Part shown: positions 23,925 through 36,339 of the stretch, piece after piece | How the letters are laid out: the number at the start of each line of letters is the position of its first letter | Position numbering within the stretch: the stretch's first letter is position 1 | NCBI GenBank assembly: GCA_025331125.1 | Contig: JAOALB010000008.1 | Location: 62,001 to 126,000, forward strand | Source: Mycogone perniciosa | Taxonomy: Eukaryota; Ascomycota; Sordariomycetes; Hypocreales; Hypocreaceae | Reading direction: 5' to 3' | Length of the DNA stretch: 64,000 bases | The notes under the pieces: generated by a model | Databases searched by the model: none | Seen by the model: the letters and a program-made list of their open reading frames with translations, nothing else | Told to the model about the DNA's origin: nothing | Made by a program: the position numbers and the translations under genes

Positions 23925-26900
23925 ATGCCTGGCCTTGTCAGCATGGACGATGGGGGTCAGAATGGCGTGCGCACCGATCACAACAGAGACACGGCGGTAA
24001 ATGGCATCAACGGCGCTAAGAACGCCGATGGTTCGCGAGATGTGCTGGAGAAGAGCAAGGCCGCAGTCACAAACAACAGCAGCAATGTTGTCAACGGAGG
24101 TGAGGCCGGCGGGCCACGGCCTGACGGACCCCAGGAACAAAACAACTCTGCGGCTGAGCGACACTCGAGAATGAACAACCTTCCTGACGAGATCATCCAC
24201 ATCACCCAGGGTTTTGTCCCGCTCTCCCTCCTGCTCACGCGACTCGCCCAAACAACCCACAACTCGCTCCAGGACAAGATCACAGAGTTGGCCAAAATGC
24301 CTGTACCTGCCGCCGCCATGAACGGAAATTCAACCTATGGATCTACTGCTCCAGACGATACATCCGCCGAAAACATTAGGAAAAAGGCGGTCCTGTTGAA
24401 TTTTGCTCAGGAGTGGCACACAAAATGGGTCAAAGCGCTTGTCATTACAGAATGGAGTCGGAAGGCCTCGATGGTCAGCAAACTCATCGACCTGAAATTT
24501 CACATCGATCAGCAACGGATACTCTACGATGCGGCTCTGGACAACATTGTCAATGTCAAGAGAGACTTGACATATGCTCGAATACCAAGTCCCGATTTGA
24601 AGACGGCTCTCCAAATCCTCTCCACAGGGACAGCTCCCTTTCTGCCTGATGTAAGTGCCCCTACAGCTTGTCTGTGTACCTTGTGTCTGTGAGAAAGCAC
24701 ATTCTGACTCTCTAAAGCTTGGTTACATTGAACCGCCCCCCTTGTTGGCCGACGAACAGCTGAAGTGGATGAACGATGTGAATACCTTGTTATCCCTAAG
24801 GCTAAACCTCGAGGACTACGACAAGATACCTTTTCATTTCAGAGACTACGAAATTAGTTCGGGTCGGGTGACCTTCAAAGTTCCCGGGGAATTCGAGGTC
24901 GACCTGACCATTGCCGATGAGGATTTCGAGAAACAGTTTTGGTTCATTGACTTCAGATATGCCTTTCGCCCAGCGGCGTCATCCCTCCCTTACTCTTTGA
25001 GAGTGTACCTGGAAGGCTGCGTAAATGAAGCCCTGAACAAGGACGGGTTGGCCGGATGCTACAACTTTTTGCACGAATTTGTCTTAACATCAAAGATCAA
25101 CGAATTGAAGCGTCAAGCCGTGCAGTTGAGTCGAAACGCTTGGACTGGCACATTAATTGTAGAACCCTTGAACCGAGCTTTGGCTATCCAATATTGGACT
25201 TCGCGAAACTCTGCTCCAGGTTTGAAAAACTGGGTGACGATAGCGGTAAATAGCGGGCGAAAGAAGGACGACAGACCAGACCCCAAGTCGTCGAGCCACT
25301 TGGTGGCAAAGTGGTACCGCGACAGCAAGGAAGTCCAGGACGTGAACATTGCACTGGACGCTGAGAACCTATCGGCGGAGTCTCTTTTGAAGAATGTTGT
25401 CGGACGACACATAGGATTCATTCTCTCAGGTATCCACGAGAGGCTGTTAGCAACCCCAAGATTGAAGAATCGGGAAGCTGGCGTGGCGTTAAACATCTCC
25501 GAAACCAACCCAGTGGCGTCTTCGTTGTCCATGCAAGTTGGTTATCGTGGTACAGTATCACTACTGATCGAGCCAACGACTGGTGCATTTGCTATTAGGC
25601 CACATTCCAAATTCTCTAATCAACTTGAGCACCAGTTGAATAACGGCAAGAATCCGGCGGAAGACGGTGTCAATTGCATCGAACAGGTTCGGTGCGGCAT
25701 TATGGAGGACGAACTGAATCGAAGAGGAAGTGCTATGGGCTGGTTTGTTCGCAAAGCGCCGATAACGACCGAGGAGTTGAGGTCCATCACCAAAATCCGC
25801 AGCTGGAACCGAACGATTTGGTTGCAAAGAGAGGGCTGGGGACCTACCTGGTTTGTCGTGGTACTTCTAAGCCTAGATGGAGATGAGTGGTGGCTACTTG
25901 AGACGTACGTTTATTCTGTCATCGTATCAGTGTGACAAGCTAACAAGGTATCTAGGAATTCCGGCGAGACGATTGGTCACCCTCGATTCCAAGCCAAGTT
26001 ACCACTAAACAAAGGGCATCCCCAGTTATCAGATGCATTCTGGAACAACTTGACCATCTTCGCCACAGGCATGATAACACAGTCGGTGGACATGCGGACA
26101 CTGCATCGACACCAGATCAAGAGTAGGTCGAATGGCAGTATCAACTTGTCTCTTCCGCAGCAGGTTCGGCTGCCGTCTATAGAGGTGGCGCTTTCAGCCA
26201 TGTTCCCTGCGATGGTGTTGGACAGCAATCCAAACAAGGAAGCCATTACACAGCCTCGCGGCGACGATGAAGCTCTCAATAATGTCGAGCTTGTGGCATT
26301 GATGCGGCCAGGCCTGACGCTCTCGGCCAAGTCTTGGGCAGACGATATTGTCACAATAAAATTCAAGGGTATTCAGTCTCTAGTTCAACCCCAGGAGACT
26401 GGCGACGGCAGCGTCTCGCATCCTGAGCTCATGTGCATATCCGACGCAATTATCAAGATTCGAAGACCGACAAAATTTGCCTCACTGGGAGAAATGGCCG
26501 ACCGCGACGTCTCGTATAACCCCCAGAAAGGCGAATTTTCCTTACAAATACATCGGCGTGCCACTGACTCGATACTACCAACCCTCAAGTCTCGAATCAA
26601 GGCTATTGACCGATTTGTCAACTTCCTCGAGGCGGTTGATAAAGCCAACGGGGCAATCACCAGTGAATCGGTCTCGTTGGGGAGTGTAACGTTTGTTTAC
26701 GGCGGGCTGTCATCCGACGGACAACCCTTGCCTGAGGCCTCAGCATCACAACGCTGGAGAGTGACGATGAAGCTTTCGCAAGATGATATCGATATCGATA
26801 TCGAGCAGGGTAATCCCCATCTCAGAGTTATCGATCTTATAAGACGACTAGTGAACAGCGATGGCGGAATAGGCGCATTGATGTCCTGGCTTCCGGTATC

Positions 26901-27366
26901 ACTCCCAGCCCTGAAAGCGATTGACAAGATTGAGAGCCAGTGGGACAACTTCGCCTCAAGAAAATTGGGCCAGCTGGAGTTCTCCATGAAGAACATTGGG
27001 TGGATGACCCTCCGCTATCTTATCTTCGGACCCAAAAACGCTGGCCAGCAGACTAAGAAACTCGTCACCATGGATGTTAGAGTCAAGCCCCGTCGGGGCG
27101 AGGCCTGGTGGCATGCCTGGCGCTCCGATACCGATGCCGGAGACGACGAGTTCACCGCTGCCCTGAAGTCCATTTGGGATAGCAAAGGCGATAATTGGCT
27201 TGGCCTTGCTACGAGTGCCGCTGGAAGGCCCAACAATGGCGTAGCAGGCATGCTTCTGGCCATTGATGGCGCCATCCAGGGAGTCGCCTCCAAAGGCAAC
27301 AAGGCGTCAGGGGCACATGGTCAGAATCAGGGTGACACTGGCGACGTGCCGATACTTCTAGACTAA
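23925..27366 (+). CDS. MED14: Mediator of RNA polymerase II transcription subunit 14
   Basis: Three exons, 23925-24650, 24718-25904 and 25956-27366, give 1107 residues. Med14 (Rgr1) is the scaffold joining the head, middle and tail of Mediator, the nuclear coactivator that links activators to RNA polymerase II. A low-complexity N-terminus of about 80 residues precedes the conserved Med14 N-terminal region: NNLPDEIIHITQGFVPLSLL, then FAQEWHTKWVKALVITEWSR. The segment GYIEPPPLLADEQLKWMNDV continues across the first intron. The remainder fits the long fungal C-terminal part. At 26785-26802 three perfect GATATC units encode Asp-Ile repeats. Length and motif order agree with filamentous ascomycete Med14. 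The gene converges on HEM14, with 657 bp between the stops. Confidence 0.9.
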
Positions 27367-28023
27367 ACAAAAGGGGAACGGGTATATTTCAGCGGCTACT
27401 CTCAGGGGAGCGGTTCCACGGCATCGACGTTTAGACTTTCATACAAAAACATGGCCAGCGGAGAGGAAAGCGGAGCTGGCCGGGGTTTGTCTGGTCGGGT
27501 TTTTGTTTGGCTTTTATTTAATGATACCTCTCAAGTGAAGACCCCAAAAAAATTTCAGCGAGGAATTGGATACTGATATCCAGGTTATCTTATGGTGGAT
27601 GGGTGTTCGCCCGTCTTGTTTTCGAAACGATGGCTGCAGTTGCTGGCAATGATGATAGCTTCCTGTTCTTTTCTTCGTCTCGGCTACGATGAGATGAGAT
27701 AGATATAGTTAATGTGCATATAGTATTCTACGCATCTTTGTTGATCTTCATGGTGATTTTTCATCGCTCTCCCCCCCCTTAATCAGGGGAAAAAGTACGA
27801 TGTCAGGTTTCGATAACTGAGTGACAATGAAACAGTGACCACAAAACACACCCTTTATCATAGCTACAATAACTGTAGTCAACTCTGATTGCTATACGTA
27901 ACTCCCATGCAAGTTAGCTGTATTATAGGGCTACAATATTATAGCCAAAGTTCTTCATATTTTTCTATAAGTCAGACACCTCTTGGAGGATCTATCCCTT
28001 TACGGCCTGTCCTTTTTCGTCTC
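27367..28023. other. Intergenic region between convergent MED14 and HEM14
   Basis: Presumed 3' untranslated regions. T/A-rich toward HEM14. No gene is recognised. Confidence 0.5.
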
Positions 28024-30050
28024 TCACTTGCTAGTGTTTTTGAACCTCCGCACAGGAATCTCCTCAATAGGCACGCTCACAAACTTCCCTGGAAGCTGCA
28101 TATGCTCCAGCCCCGTGGCCAGCCAGCCCTCCTTGTCATCGGACAAGATCTGCTTCGCAATTTCGTAGCCGCTGCGGATAGCACCCATGGCACCGATGTT
28201 GGCGTACGATCCTCCTGCAACGGCTAATCTACCGCCAAACGCCTCGCGAAGCTGGTTGTCTGTCTCTGCCATGCGGGTAGAATGCCCGACGTAGTGCTGT
28301 GGGATACACTCCTTGGCTAAGCACGCCATGGCAAAACATGGCGTTGAGCGTAGAATACCCAAGTGTCGCTCAAGAATGGCCTTTGCCTGATCAATGGCCT
28401 GGTCCTCAGACGGCGGCGGTGCAGCATCTGGCCCGTCGTAATAGTGTCCGCCCATGAGGACGAAGAGCTTCGTCCCGGGGGGCTCGCCAGGTCCGGAAAC
28501 GCCTACGTCTGAATCAAAGAAGACGCCAAGGGCGCGCTCAGGATTGTGCTCGGGTGAGACGGAACGTGGGATAAGGTAACCGAAGCCGGGGGGCTTGATG
28601 TCAGTTTGGGGGTACCAGATGTTGACGGTCATGATGGAGGCAGCGTGGGTGCCTGAGAGTGATGTGAGTTTGTCGCCTGTGAGGCGGGCGAGCTGCTGGC
28701 TAGGGATGGTGGAGATGACTTTATCGAAGAGTTCGGGGCCTTGTGGTTTGTTCGACTCGGTGGTGATCTGAAGACATTTTGTGTTAGCATAGTTACTTCA
28801 TAAACGGGTTTCTTTGTGGTTGTTGTTGTTGTTCTTCATCAATATCAAAAGTCTATGAACTTACCTCAACTTTCTGCACCTCCTGGTTATAGGCTATCTT
28901 ACTCACAGGCTCTTGGAGCTTGATTTCCACATTTGGCTGCCCCTGAAGAGCATCCGCCAAAGCCATCGGCAGACTCTCCATGCCAGCTTCTCCAAAGTGC
29001 AAAAGCGAGCCCATTGGGCGGAGAGCCAGCTTCCGAATCTGGGGGTCTTTGCCCAGAGGGCTCAACAGAAGATCAATCTCGCGCGCCGGCATATGGCGAA
29101 TACTAGGCCCCAAGTTGGGCAAGTAATACCCCCAATAGAAGCGATCGAAAACACTTCGGGCACTCAGTTGATAGATATCGCCGCCGTAGATGCCGTGAAT
29201 CATGGCCGAGGCTATATTGTCGGCTACGGTGCGGCTGCCTGAGATCTCGTAGAGCCACTCGCCGAGGGAGAGGTCCTTGTTGGGGATAGCACGGCTTCCA
29301 AGGCGTCGCAGGAGGAACCCAAAGCCGGCCCAGAAGGATTCGAGGAAGAGCGGCTCACGAATGAACTCGGAGAAGCTGGAGGCGGGTGGGAGACCGACGA
29401 GGTGGTCAGGATAGTAGATGTATCGCGGTTTATCGGGCGGCGCAGAGACTTTGAGGCCGAGATCTAAAGCCTATCAAAGACCCAAGCGATCGCATTAGCA
29501 TCACATCAACTGGAGAAGGAGGAACAGTCGTCAAGTATCAGGTATCAAAAAGCTCAATATCACCTACCAGATCGTACAGCACCAGATCGTCAAACCGCCA
29601 AGTGCTCCCTTTCAGCGACGACAGCGACCGCGGTCCACGCTCAAAGCTCACTGTCCCCTTCACGTCTCCAACATTCACAGGCACGCGATCCGTCCTGACC
29701 CATCCTCCCAAGCGATCAGCCCCCTCATAGAGCGTAATCTTGGCAGACGGCGGCAGCTCTTTAGCCAGGTAATATGCCGTCGTCAGTCCAGTGAGGCCTC
29801 CTCCAGTAATGGCTATCCGCGATCCTTCACTTGGTCTTGACACCGCATACGCTCGGCGACTGCACGCCCACGCAACATGTCGCTGGTCTCGTCGTCGATT
29901 CGATCGGCTCGGCGTTGTCGTAATCGCAATGGCGCTCAGAGGCCGCGAGTGCGGGCCATTGACTCGACTTCTGGATGTCGCGATGCTCCTGCAGGTGGAG
30001 GAGAGCCTGAGGAGAGCCACGACGGCATCATCTGCGCGCCTTCGGCTCAT
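28024..30050 (-). CDS. HEM14: Protoporphyrinogen oxidase, mitochondrial
   Basis: Three exons, 30050-29568, 29470-28865 and 28767-28024, give 610 residues. Both introns are 97 bp. The enzyme oxidises protoporphyrinogen IX to protoporphyrin IX at the inner mitochondrial membrane, the penultimate step of haem synthesis, using FAD and oxygen. The N-terminal 70 or so residues are Arg/Ser-rich with almost no acids, as in a mitochondrial presequence. The FAD-binding Rossmann motif follows (RIAITGGGLTGLTTAYYLAK) with YEGADRLGGWVRTD. The middle contains SAMIHGIYGGDIYQLSARSV, and the C-terminus the FAD-contacting AVAGGSYANIGAMGAIRSGY. Slightly long for the family because of the presequence. It lies tandem with, and downstream of, the Nab2 gene. 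Confidence 0.93.
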
Positions 30051-30543
30051 ATCGTGGCTCAGTTAATTGTTCATCGTATGGTAGCTATGATAGCTTGTCA
30101 GAGCATGGTGCCACTTCTCCGCGACGTCGGGTTCTACGGAGCACTTCGGTCCGAGAGCCAAGATGTCTCCTCTGAGGACATAATTAATGACATCACAAAA
30201 TAGGATTGCATCAGGTCCAAGTCGTTTCATACAGCGACAGAGAATAAAAAAGCCTTGATATTATCCGTCGCTGAGCTCCTTAATCAGATCTTGCGGCTGA
30301 AATCGCCGGCCTCTACCTCAGAATGCCAACCGGTGTATAAAACTACTGATAATTCTCCCCTTCCCAGTCCAGAACGCCTTTCCATGCCCTGCCAACATGA
30401 CAAGAATCATATACGTCGAGCATAATCGTACAGGCCCTTCCGGCCAGAGCCAAGCCAAGCGCCTTCGTGTGCGTGGCGATCCTTGGGACCTGGCCAGGTG
30501 CCACAAAATGCATGCAATCCGAATCCCGACCTCGTTATCATTT
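30051..30543. other. Intergenic region between HEM14 and the Nab2 gene
   Basis: Presumed HEM14 promoter and Nab2 3' region on the minus strand. Nothing else is recognised. Confidence 0.5.
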
Positions 30544-32081
30544 TCAGCCAATAACCTCATCGTCTTGAACCACCTCGTGGCCATGATCCTCCGCTGAATC
30601 CGGCTTAACCAATTCTTCGGGAGCATTCTCATCCACAAACTTCCTCTCACTGACGTAGCCTTGAGGCTGGTCCGGGGTCCAGACCTTATCTTTGAATCCT
30701 CCTTGCTGGCCTTCCTCGTGCACAAACGCGCAGTTCGGGTTCAGACACGGGTTGTACTTGCACTTCGTCGTGACATGTGTAAACTTGCAAGCCGGAGTTG
30801 AGCAATCTGCTCCGTTACGGCATAGGGGCATCGACGGGTGCCTAAATGGACACCGTGGATTCTGGCAATTGGGAAAGAATTTGCAGTCCTGCTCGCCCTG
30901 GTGCGCCAGCCTTGCGGCGGGTGAAGGGTGTCGTCCGACGCATTTTCGATTCTTGCAGGCAACTCCGAAGCTGCATATGTCATTGACGTCGACAGATACA
31001 CCTGGGGGCGCAGCAGGTGACTGATGTGCAAACTTGCAGTCCTTGTTGGTGCAGTGAAGATTGTACTTGCAGATGGTCTCATCAGGGTTGAGAGCTTCAC
31101 GTTTGCCTCCTGACATGTCGACATCCTCACCCTCAGCAGTGGCGTCCATGTTTGTCTCCTCAGCGTTTGAATCTGTTTGGTTCTGCCCCCTCCGGAAGTT
31201 GTTCTTGTTGCGAGGATCCTGAGTTCTCTCAAACAGAGACTTGCCTCGTCGTTGCTGACCAAATCCCCTGTTCCCACCACTCATCATTTGTTGCGACAGC
31301 TCAAACATCATCTGACTTTGTTGTTCAAGCATAGCCATGACGTCTATCTGGTTCGGCTGTCCTTGCATCTGCCATTGTGGGAATGCAGGTCCTGCAGCGC
31401 CCACCATGGTGCCTGCTGCTGCTCCGCGGCTGTTGTGGTTTCGGGGCTGTCGGCCTTGGCCAACACGTGGGCCAGTCGGAGGAGCACGTCCATGGGTATC
31501 GATTCTCCCACTGCCTGTCTGGCCACGAACTCGATGAAGAACGCTCTCGTTTGACCGATCCATAGCCTTATTCATTTGACCAAACATGCGCTTCTCTCGT
31601 CCACCTCTAAAGTTGCCATTGCGCATCGAGCGGGGGCCCGTTGGACTGGAGAAAAAAAATCAGTTAGATGGTTTAGGAGGTAAGAGGTTAGCGGTACATA
31701 CGCGTTCAGTTCAGTGACACCATGTGAGCCCATATCGGTGTCCATGTCTCCGAAAGCGCCATGGGCAAATCCGGGCATCATGGCTTCCCCGTTGGCCTGC
31801 TCATTGTTTGGCTGTGCACTCAGTGTATCAATCTGCTCAAAGAGCCATCTGGAAAAGTCGTGGACGACGGGATCATCGGGAGCGAGGTTAAGTAGGTCGC
31901 CGGAGAGCTCGGCGGCGATCTGGTTTTGGGTTTTGCCGTTAACGAGCATCAGAATGATGTACTCGGCGAGCGCGGAATCATCACTGCCACCAGTCCCCCA
32001 TCCCACCTCAAGCAGCTTTGGTTGTATGGCCGCATTGAGGGCATCCGCAAGCGGCGTGTTGAGACTGATCTCAACAGACAT
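30544..32081 (-). CDS. NAB2: Nuclear polyadenylated RNA-binding protein Nab2
   Basis: Two exons, 32081-31702 and 31645-30544, give 493 residues. Nab2 binds poly(A) tails in the nucleus, limits tail length and promotes mRNA export. The N-terminal segment of about 100 residues is the helical PWI-like Nab2 domain (SVEISLNTPLADALNAAIQP, and DFSRWLFEQID). A Gly/Arg/Asn-rich low-complexity region (RGG-like) and a Met/Gln-rich stretch follow. The C-terminal half has five CCCH zinc fingers of the form C-x4/5-C-x4/5-C-x3-H: CKYNLHCTNKDCKFAH, CSFGVACKNRKCVGRH, CKFFPNCQNPRCPFRH, CRNGADCSTPACKFTH and CKYNPCLNPNCAFVH. Budding yeast Nab2 has seven fingers, so five is consistent with the shorter filamentous-fungal form. 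The acidic tail is typical. Confidence 0.9.
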
Positions 32082-34543
32082 CGTATCGCAGTGAGAGAGG
32101 GCGTAAGAACAGCGACCAGTTCGGGTTGGTCGGGCTTTAACTTTTGGTCAGGTCTCGATATTGCTTCCGAGACGCGTGAGTTTGGCGGGAGTTGGTGGCG
32201 CGACAAAGGGTCTCTCTCGTCTGGGAGCGGCGTCCAAGGCGCGTATGCGAAAATAGGATGTCGCGGAGAGCGTGCGTTTTCGCGACGAGTTTCACAAGGC
32301 GAGGAGAGTCTGGCTTGTCGAGGTTGACAAAGTTCTTCCAGTAGCAGAGAAGTCAGAAGAATGGGTCACCGACTGGGTCACGTGACTGGCGCTGATGGCA
32401 GCATCGTTTGCCACCAGCCTTGAGTGGCGCCTGCGTGTGGCAGAGCAATGCATGAGTACCTATGAGTGTCCAGCGGATGACAATAAAACAGGAACGACAA
32501 AGCACATGCGTTGCCAAAGATTTGTTGTTGCCCTCATTGCTATGGATAACTCTAATCATTATAACTTACAAAGTACTCTTATAGCTCTCGTTGCTATGGA
32601 TAACCCTCATTGACTCTTATGCAGTTAGTGTTTACAGTGCTAAAAACAGCAAACCCCCTAATGCAGGTACTACTCACTCTATCAGCTATTAACCACTGAG
32701 TACTCCGTACAGAGTAAGATATCTAGGTTTGTTTTTGCGGTCGCTCTTTTTTGTCCCTCGCTTTGAGTGTTTGAAATCACTTATCAGTGACAGATTGTTA
32801 CCGAAGTCGCCAATTGGTCCTTTATGGTCTATTTTTATTTTGGTGGCGAAGCCTTGTTGTCGACTTCGTGGCGTTGTTGTACCTGACAAAGCTGGGAGGT
32901 CCTCACGTGCCACCCTTGCGCCTCACTATTATTAGGACGTCGATTTTCTTTCTTCCGAATTCTACGGAGTACGGAGTACAGTGAAACAAGCCGAGTCTTA
33001 AATGCCAAATAATCGCGCCTAAACTTGTGACTTCACACCGCCGTTTTTTTTATTCATTGAATCTCATCGTGCAGATACAGCATGGCCGCGACATGCAGTC
33101 ACCGAGCTGGCCAACAGGAGGAGCTCCGTTAGGGTCCTCATGATGGGCCTATAAGACCGAACGACCAACTATCGGTGAGATTGTACCTGAGAGCTGAGAT
33201 CTGGGCGTAATAAGAACAATACTTGGAAAGAAGGCGAGGTCCGGATTTATATCTATGGATCTCATGATATAGAGTCACGTGCATGGAGTTGCAAGATCCA
33301 CCTCTCGATTTCCTGTGTCTCAACATTCTTCCACAGGGTCTGCGTTGTCTGGTAGCTGTTTTCATGTTATCATGACGGCCTCCTGACACACAACCCGGAA
33401 CTTTTGTTCCAGTTGCCCTAGATCCCGTAAGACCTAGGGGGGCCGGGGGGACGTTGCGAAGATAAATCCAAGAGGAGTTAAAACAATCATAAAAGAAAAA
33501 CTGCAATAATTGCACTTAAAGAGCCACTCATCAACAATGGCATGTGTCAAGGCGGCGATACCAGATGTCAGAAACGCCCGCCTATCCCGGGAAAATTAAC
33601 CGGACTAATAATCACCAAGCGCCATCTCTGCATCTTTCGGAATTAAGGCACGGGCTTTTTTTTGCGGGCGCCGTGGACGGAAACGGGTTTCATGGTGATT
33701 GGTCATTCATGACAGATGTCTCCCAAATTGGGCGACCATTTCTTCAAGGGGTTGACGTCAGGGATATAGGAATTGGAGAGAAAAGGCAAAAAGTGTTAAC
33801 ATTTCGTCTAATAGTTCCCCTGTCTCTCTGTTTCAGATATGCTATGTACATAAGCTTGAAGGATCACGAGCAGGCATCGTCTTTTTAGCAGTGCAACCGT
33901 CAGCTTTTGGCCTCGACCGGTCCATTCATCGCCCTGCCATTGTCTCAGACCCTAGGGATGACAGTAGTATGAGTAGTTTGTACGAGTAGTGCGGGCGTAG
34001 GAGCGGCCTGTCATTCTTATGAATTTAACCGCCGAAATCTCCTGTCAGCCAAAGAGTACATACATAGAAGAGTATGTCCGTGGGTGATATTCAGATCTGA
34101 TTCAATTCCTTCCTCAGTTCCAGTGCGCTGGGCTAGTCGTTCTCTAGAGATTGATTTCGTCTCTCATTCAATCATTCAATCATTCACTTTCTTTATGCTA
34201 TTTTCTTGGGGTTGTAAGAGTCACCCTTCTGTGGCGTTGAAGCATACATAAACTCTCCCTTCGATCTCAACACCAGACTCTTCAGACGCTCCGCTCAAAC
34301 GCCACTGGCTAGCCCTTGGCCTCATTCATTCGATTAAGCTTGCCTCGTGCTTCTGCCCACTGGACAACAGCTTCTTCTTTTGGATAGCCTCTGGCCTTGA
34401 CTTTAACCAAATTCACGGATTCACCTTGTGAACAGCGTGCCGCTGCCGTTCCGCCAGATATTTAAACATACATTTCCTTTCTCTGGACATGACACACTGC
34501 TGGTGATATATACTCCCCAACTATCATAAAGCTGCCGCTCAAT
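32082..34543. other. Divergent intergenic region between NAB2 and the hexosaminidase gene
   Basis: About 2.5 kb between divergent start codons. Two copies of TTGCTATGGATAACYCT lie near 32538 and 32591. Tandem TACGGAGTA motifs occur at about 32963-32980, and ATTCAATC repeats near 34165-34185. A TATATA element lies near 34507, about 40 bp upstream of the hexosaminidase ATG. No coding exon is recognised. Confidence 0.5.
32377..32386. promoter_or_regulatory. GTCACGTGAC palindrome upstream of NAB2
   Basis: A perfect 10-bp palindrome with a CACGTG core lies about 300 bp upstream of the NAB2 start. It is a plausible bZIP/bHLH site. Activity is inferred, not shown. Confidence 0.35.
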
Positions 34544-36339
34544 ATGTTATCCAACGTAATCGTCGCGATTGCCGCGCTGGCCATCCCTACCAATGCCCTC
34601 TGGCCTGTGCCTACGAACATCACAACAGGGACCAGTGCGCTCTTCATTGACCAGAATGTCAAAATTACTTACAACGGAGTTCAAGTATGAGAATTCAGAA
34701 ACATTATAAGAAGCTAGAATTAACCATCCAACAGTTGACTTACACTTATGGATATGAGCCGCCTGCTGGCACCAAGTTCAACAGCAAGGACATCGTCCAA
34801 GGCGGTGTTTCGCGTGCCTTCAAGAACATCTTCAATGCCAACTTTGTGCCATGGATGCTCCGTCCGCGCAACAGCAATTTTGAGCCTGTTCTGGGCGCGG
34901 CCAAGAAGCGCGTCAGGACCATCACCATCAAACAGACTGGAAAGGATACTGCCCAATCGTTCAAGCCTCGAGCTGGCGATGTGGATGAATCCTACTCGCT
35001 GACAGTGTCTGCGGACGGTGATGTCAACATCCAGGCAACGTCTGCTGCCGGCATTCTGTATGCCCTCGAGACGTTCTCGCAGCTCTTCTTCAAGCACTCC
35101 TCCGGCACCTTCTTTTACACCACCCAGGCTCCCGTGGCGATCCAGGACTCTCCCAAGTATCCTCACCGCGGTGTCATGCTCGATCTCGCCCGTAGCTATC
35201 TGAGCGTCGATACCATCAAGAAGACCATCGACGCCATGGCCTGGAACAAGCTGAACCGCCTGCACCTGCACATCACTGACTCTCAGTCCTGGCCACTGGT
35301 CATTCCCTCCATGCCAAAGCTGTCTGAGCTTGGCGCCTACCACCCCAGCCTGACCTACTCACCCTCAGATATTGCGTCCATCTACGAATACGGCGTCCAC
35401 CGCGGTGTCGAGGTCATCATGGAGATTGACATGCCCGGCCACATTGGTGTTGTTTCGCTTGCCTACAAGGACCTGATTGTCGCCTACGAACAGATGCCCT
35501 ACCAGCAGTTCTGTGCCGAGCCCCCCTGTGGAGCTTTCAGCATGAACAACACCAAGGTGTACGACTTCGTCAACAAACTGTTCGATGACCTCCTGCCCCG
35601 TATCTCACCCTACAGCTCCTACTTCCACACTGGCGGTGACGAACTGAACACGGAGGACTCGACGCTCGACCCGGGTGTCGGCACCAACTCGACCGCTGTC
35701 ATTGCGCCTCTTCTGCAAAAGTTCCTCAACATTGCCCACGGAAAGGTCCGCGCTGCGGGTATGTCGCCTCTTGTCTGGGAGGAGATGGTTACGACATGGA
35801 ACCAGACTCTGAGCAACGACACTGTGGTCCAGTCGTGGCTGGGCGGCGGCGCTGTTAAGAAGCTGGCCGAGTCGGGACACCGGGTCATTGACAGCGACTA
35901 CAACTTCTACTACCTCGACTGCGGCCGCGGCCAGTGGGTTAACTTCCCTCCTGGAAACTCATACAATGCGTTCTCTCCCTTCAACGATTGGTGCGGCCCT
36001 GCCAAGAACTGGCGGATGATGTATGCGCATGACCCAGCCGCCGGCGTCGCCCCTTCGGCAGTCAAGAACGTATTGGGCGGAGAGGTTGCCGTCTGGAGCG
36101 AACTGATCGACGTTACTAATCTGGAGTCGCTCGTCTGGCCACGAGCCAGTGCCGCTGGTGAGGTCTGGTGGTCGGGTAACACGGATGCGAGTGGCGCCCT
36201 GCGAAGCCAGCTTGAGACAACGCCTCGGTTGGCGGAGCTGCGAGAGCGCATGGTTGCTCGAGGCTTTGGGGCGTCTCCTGTGCAAATGATGTACTGTACG
36301 CAGAATAACGCGACGGCCTGCGCGCTGTTGATGCCATAG
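34544..36339 (+). CDS. Secreted beta-N-acetylhexosaminidase, GH20
   Basis: Two exons, 34544-34684 and 34735-36339 (50-bp intron), give 581 residues. The enzyme removes terminal beta-linked N-acetylglucosamine or N-acetylgalactosamine. In filamentous fungi it degrades chitin oligomers outside the cell and in the wall. A signal peptide is visible (MLSNVIVAIAALAIPTNA, cleavage near residue 18). The N-terminal GH20b-like domain precedes the catalytic barrel, where HTGGDELN places the conserved Asp349-Glu350 acid/polarising pair. SYPRGVMLD-like and WNKLNRLHLHITDSQSWPL segments are typical of fungal GH20. Several Asn-x-Ser/Thr sequons are present (for example NNTK, TNST, NQT, NDT and NNAT), as expected for a secreted glycoprotein. 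Length matches NagA-type enzymes. Confidence 0.93.
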
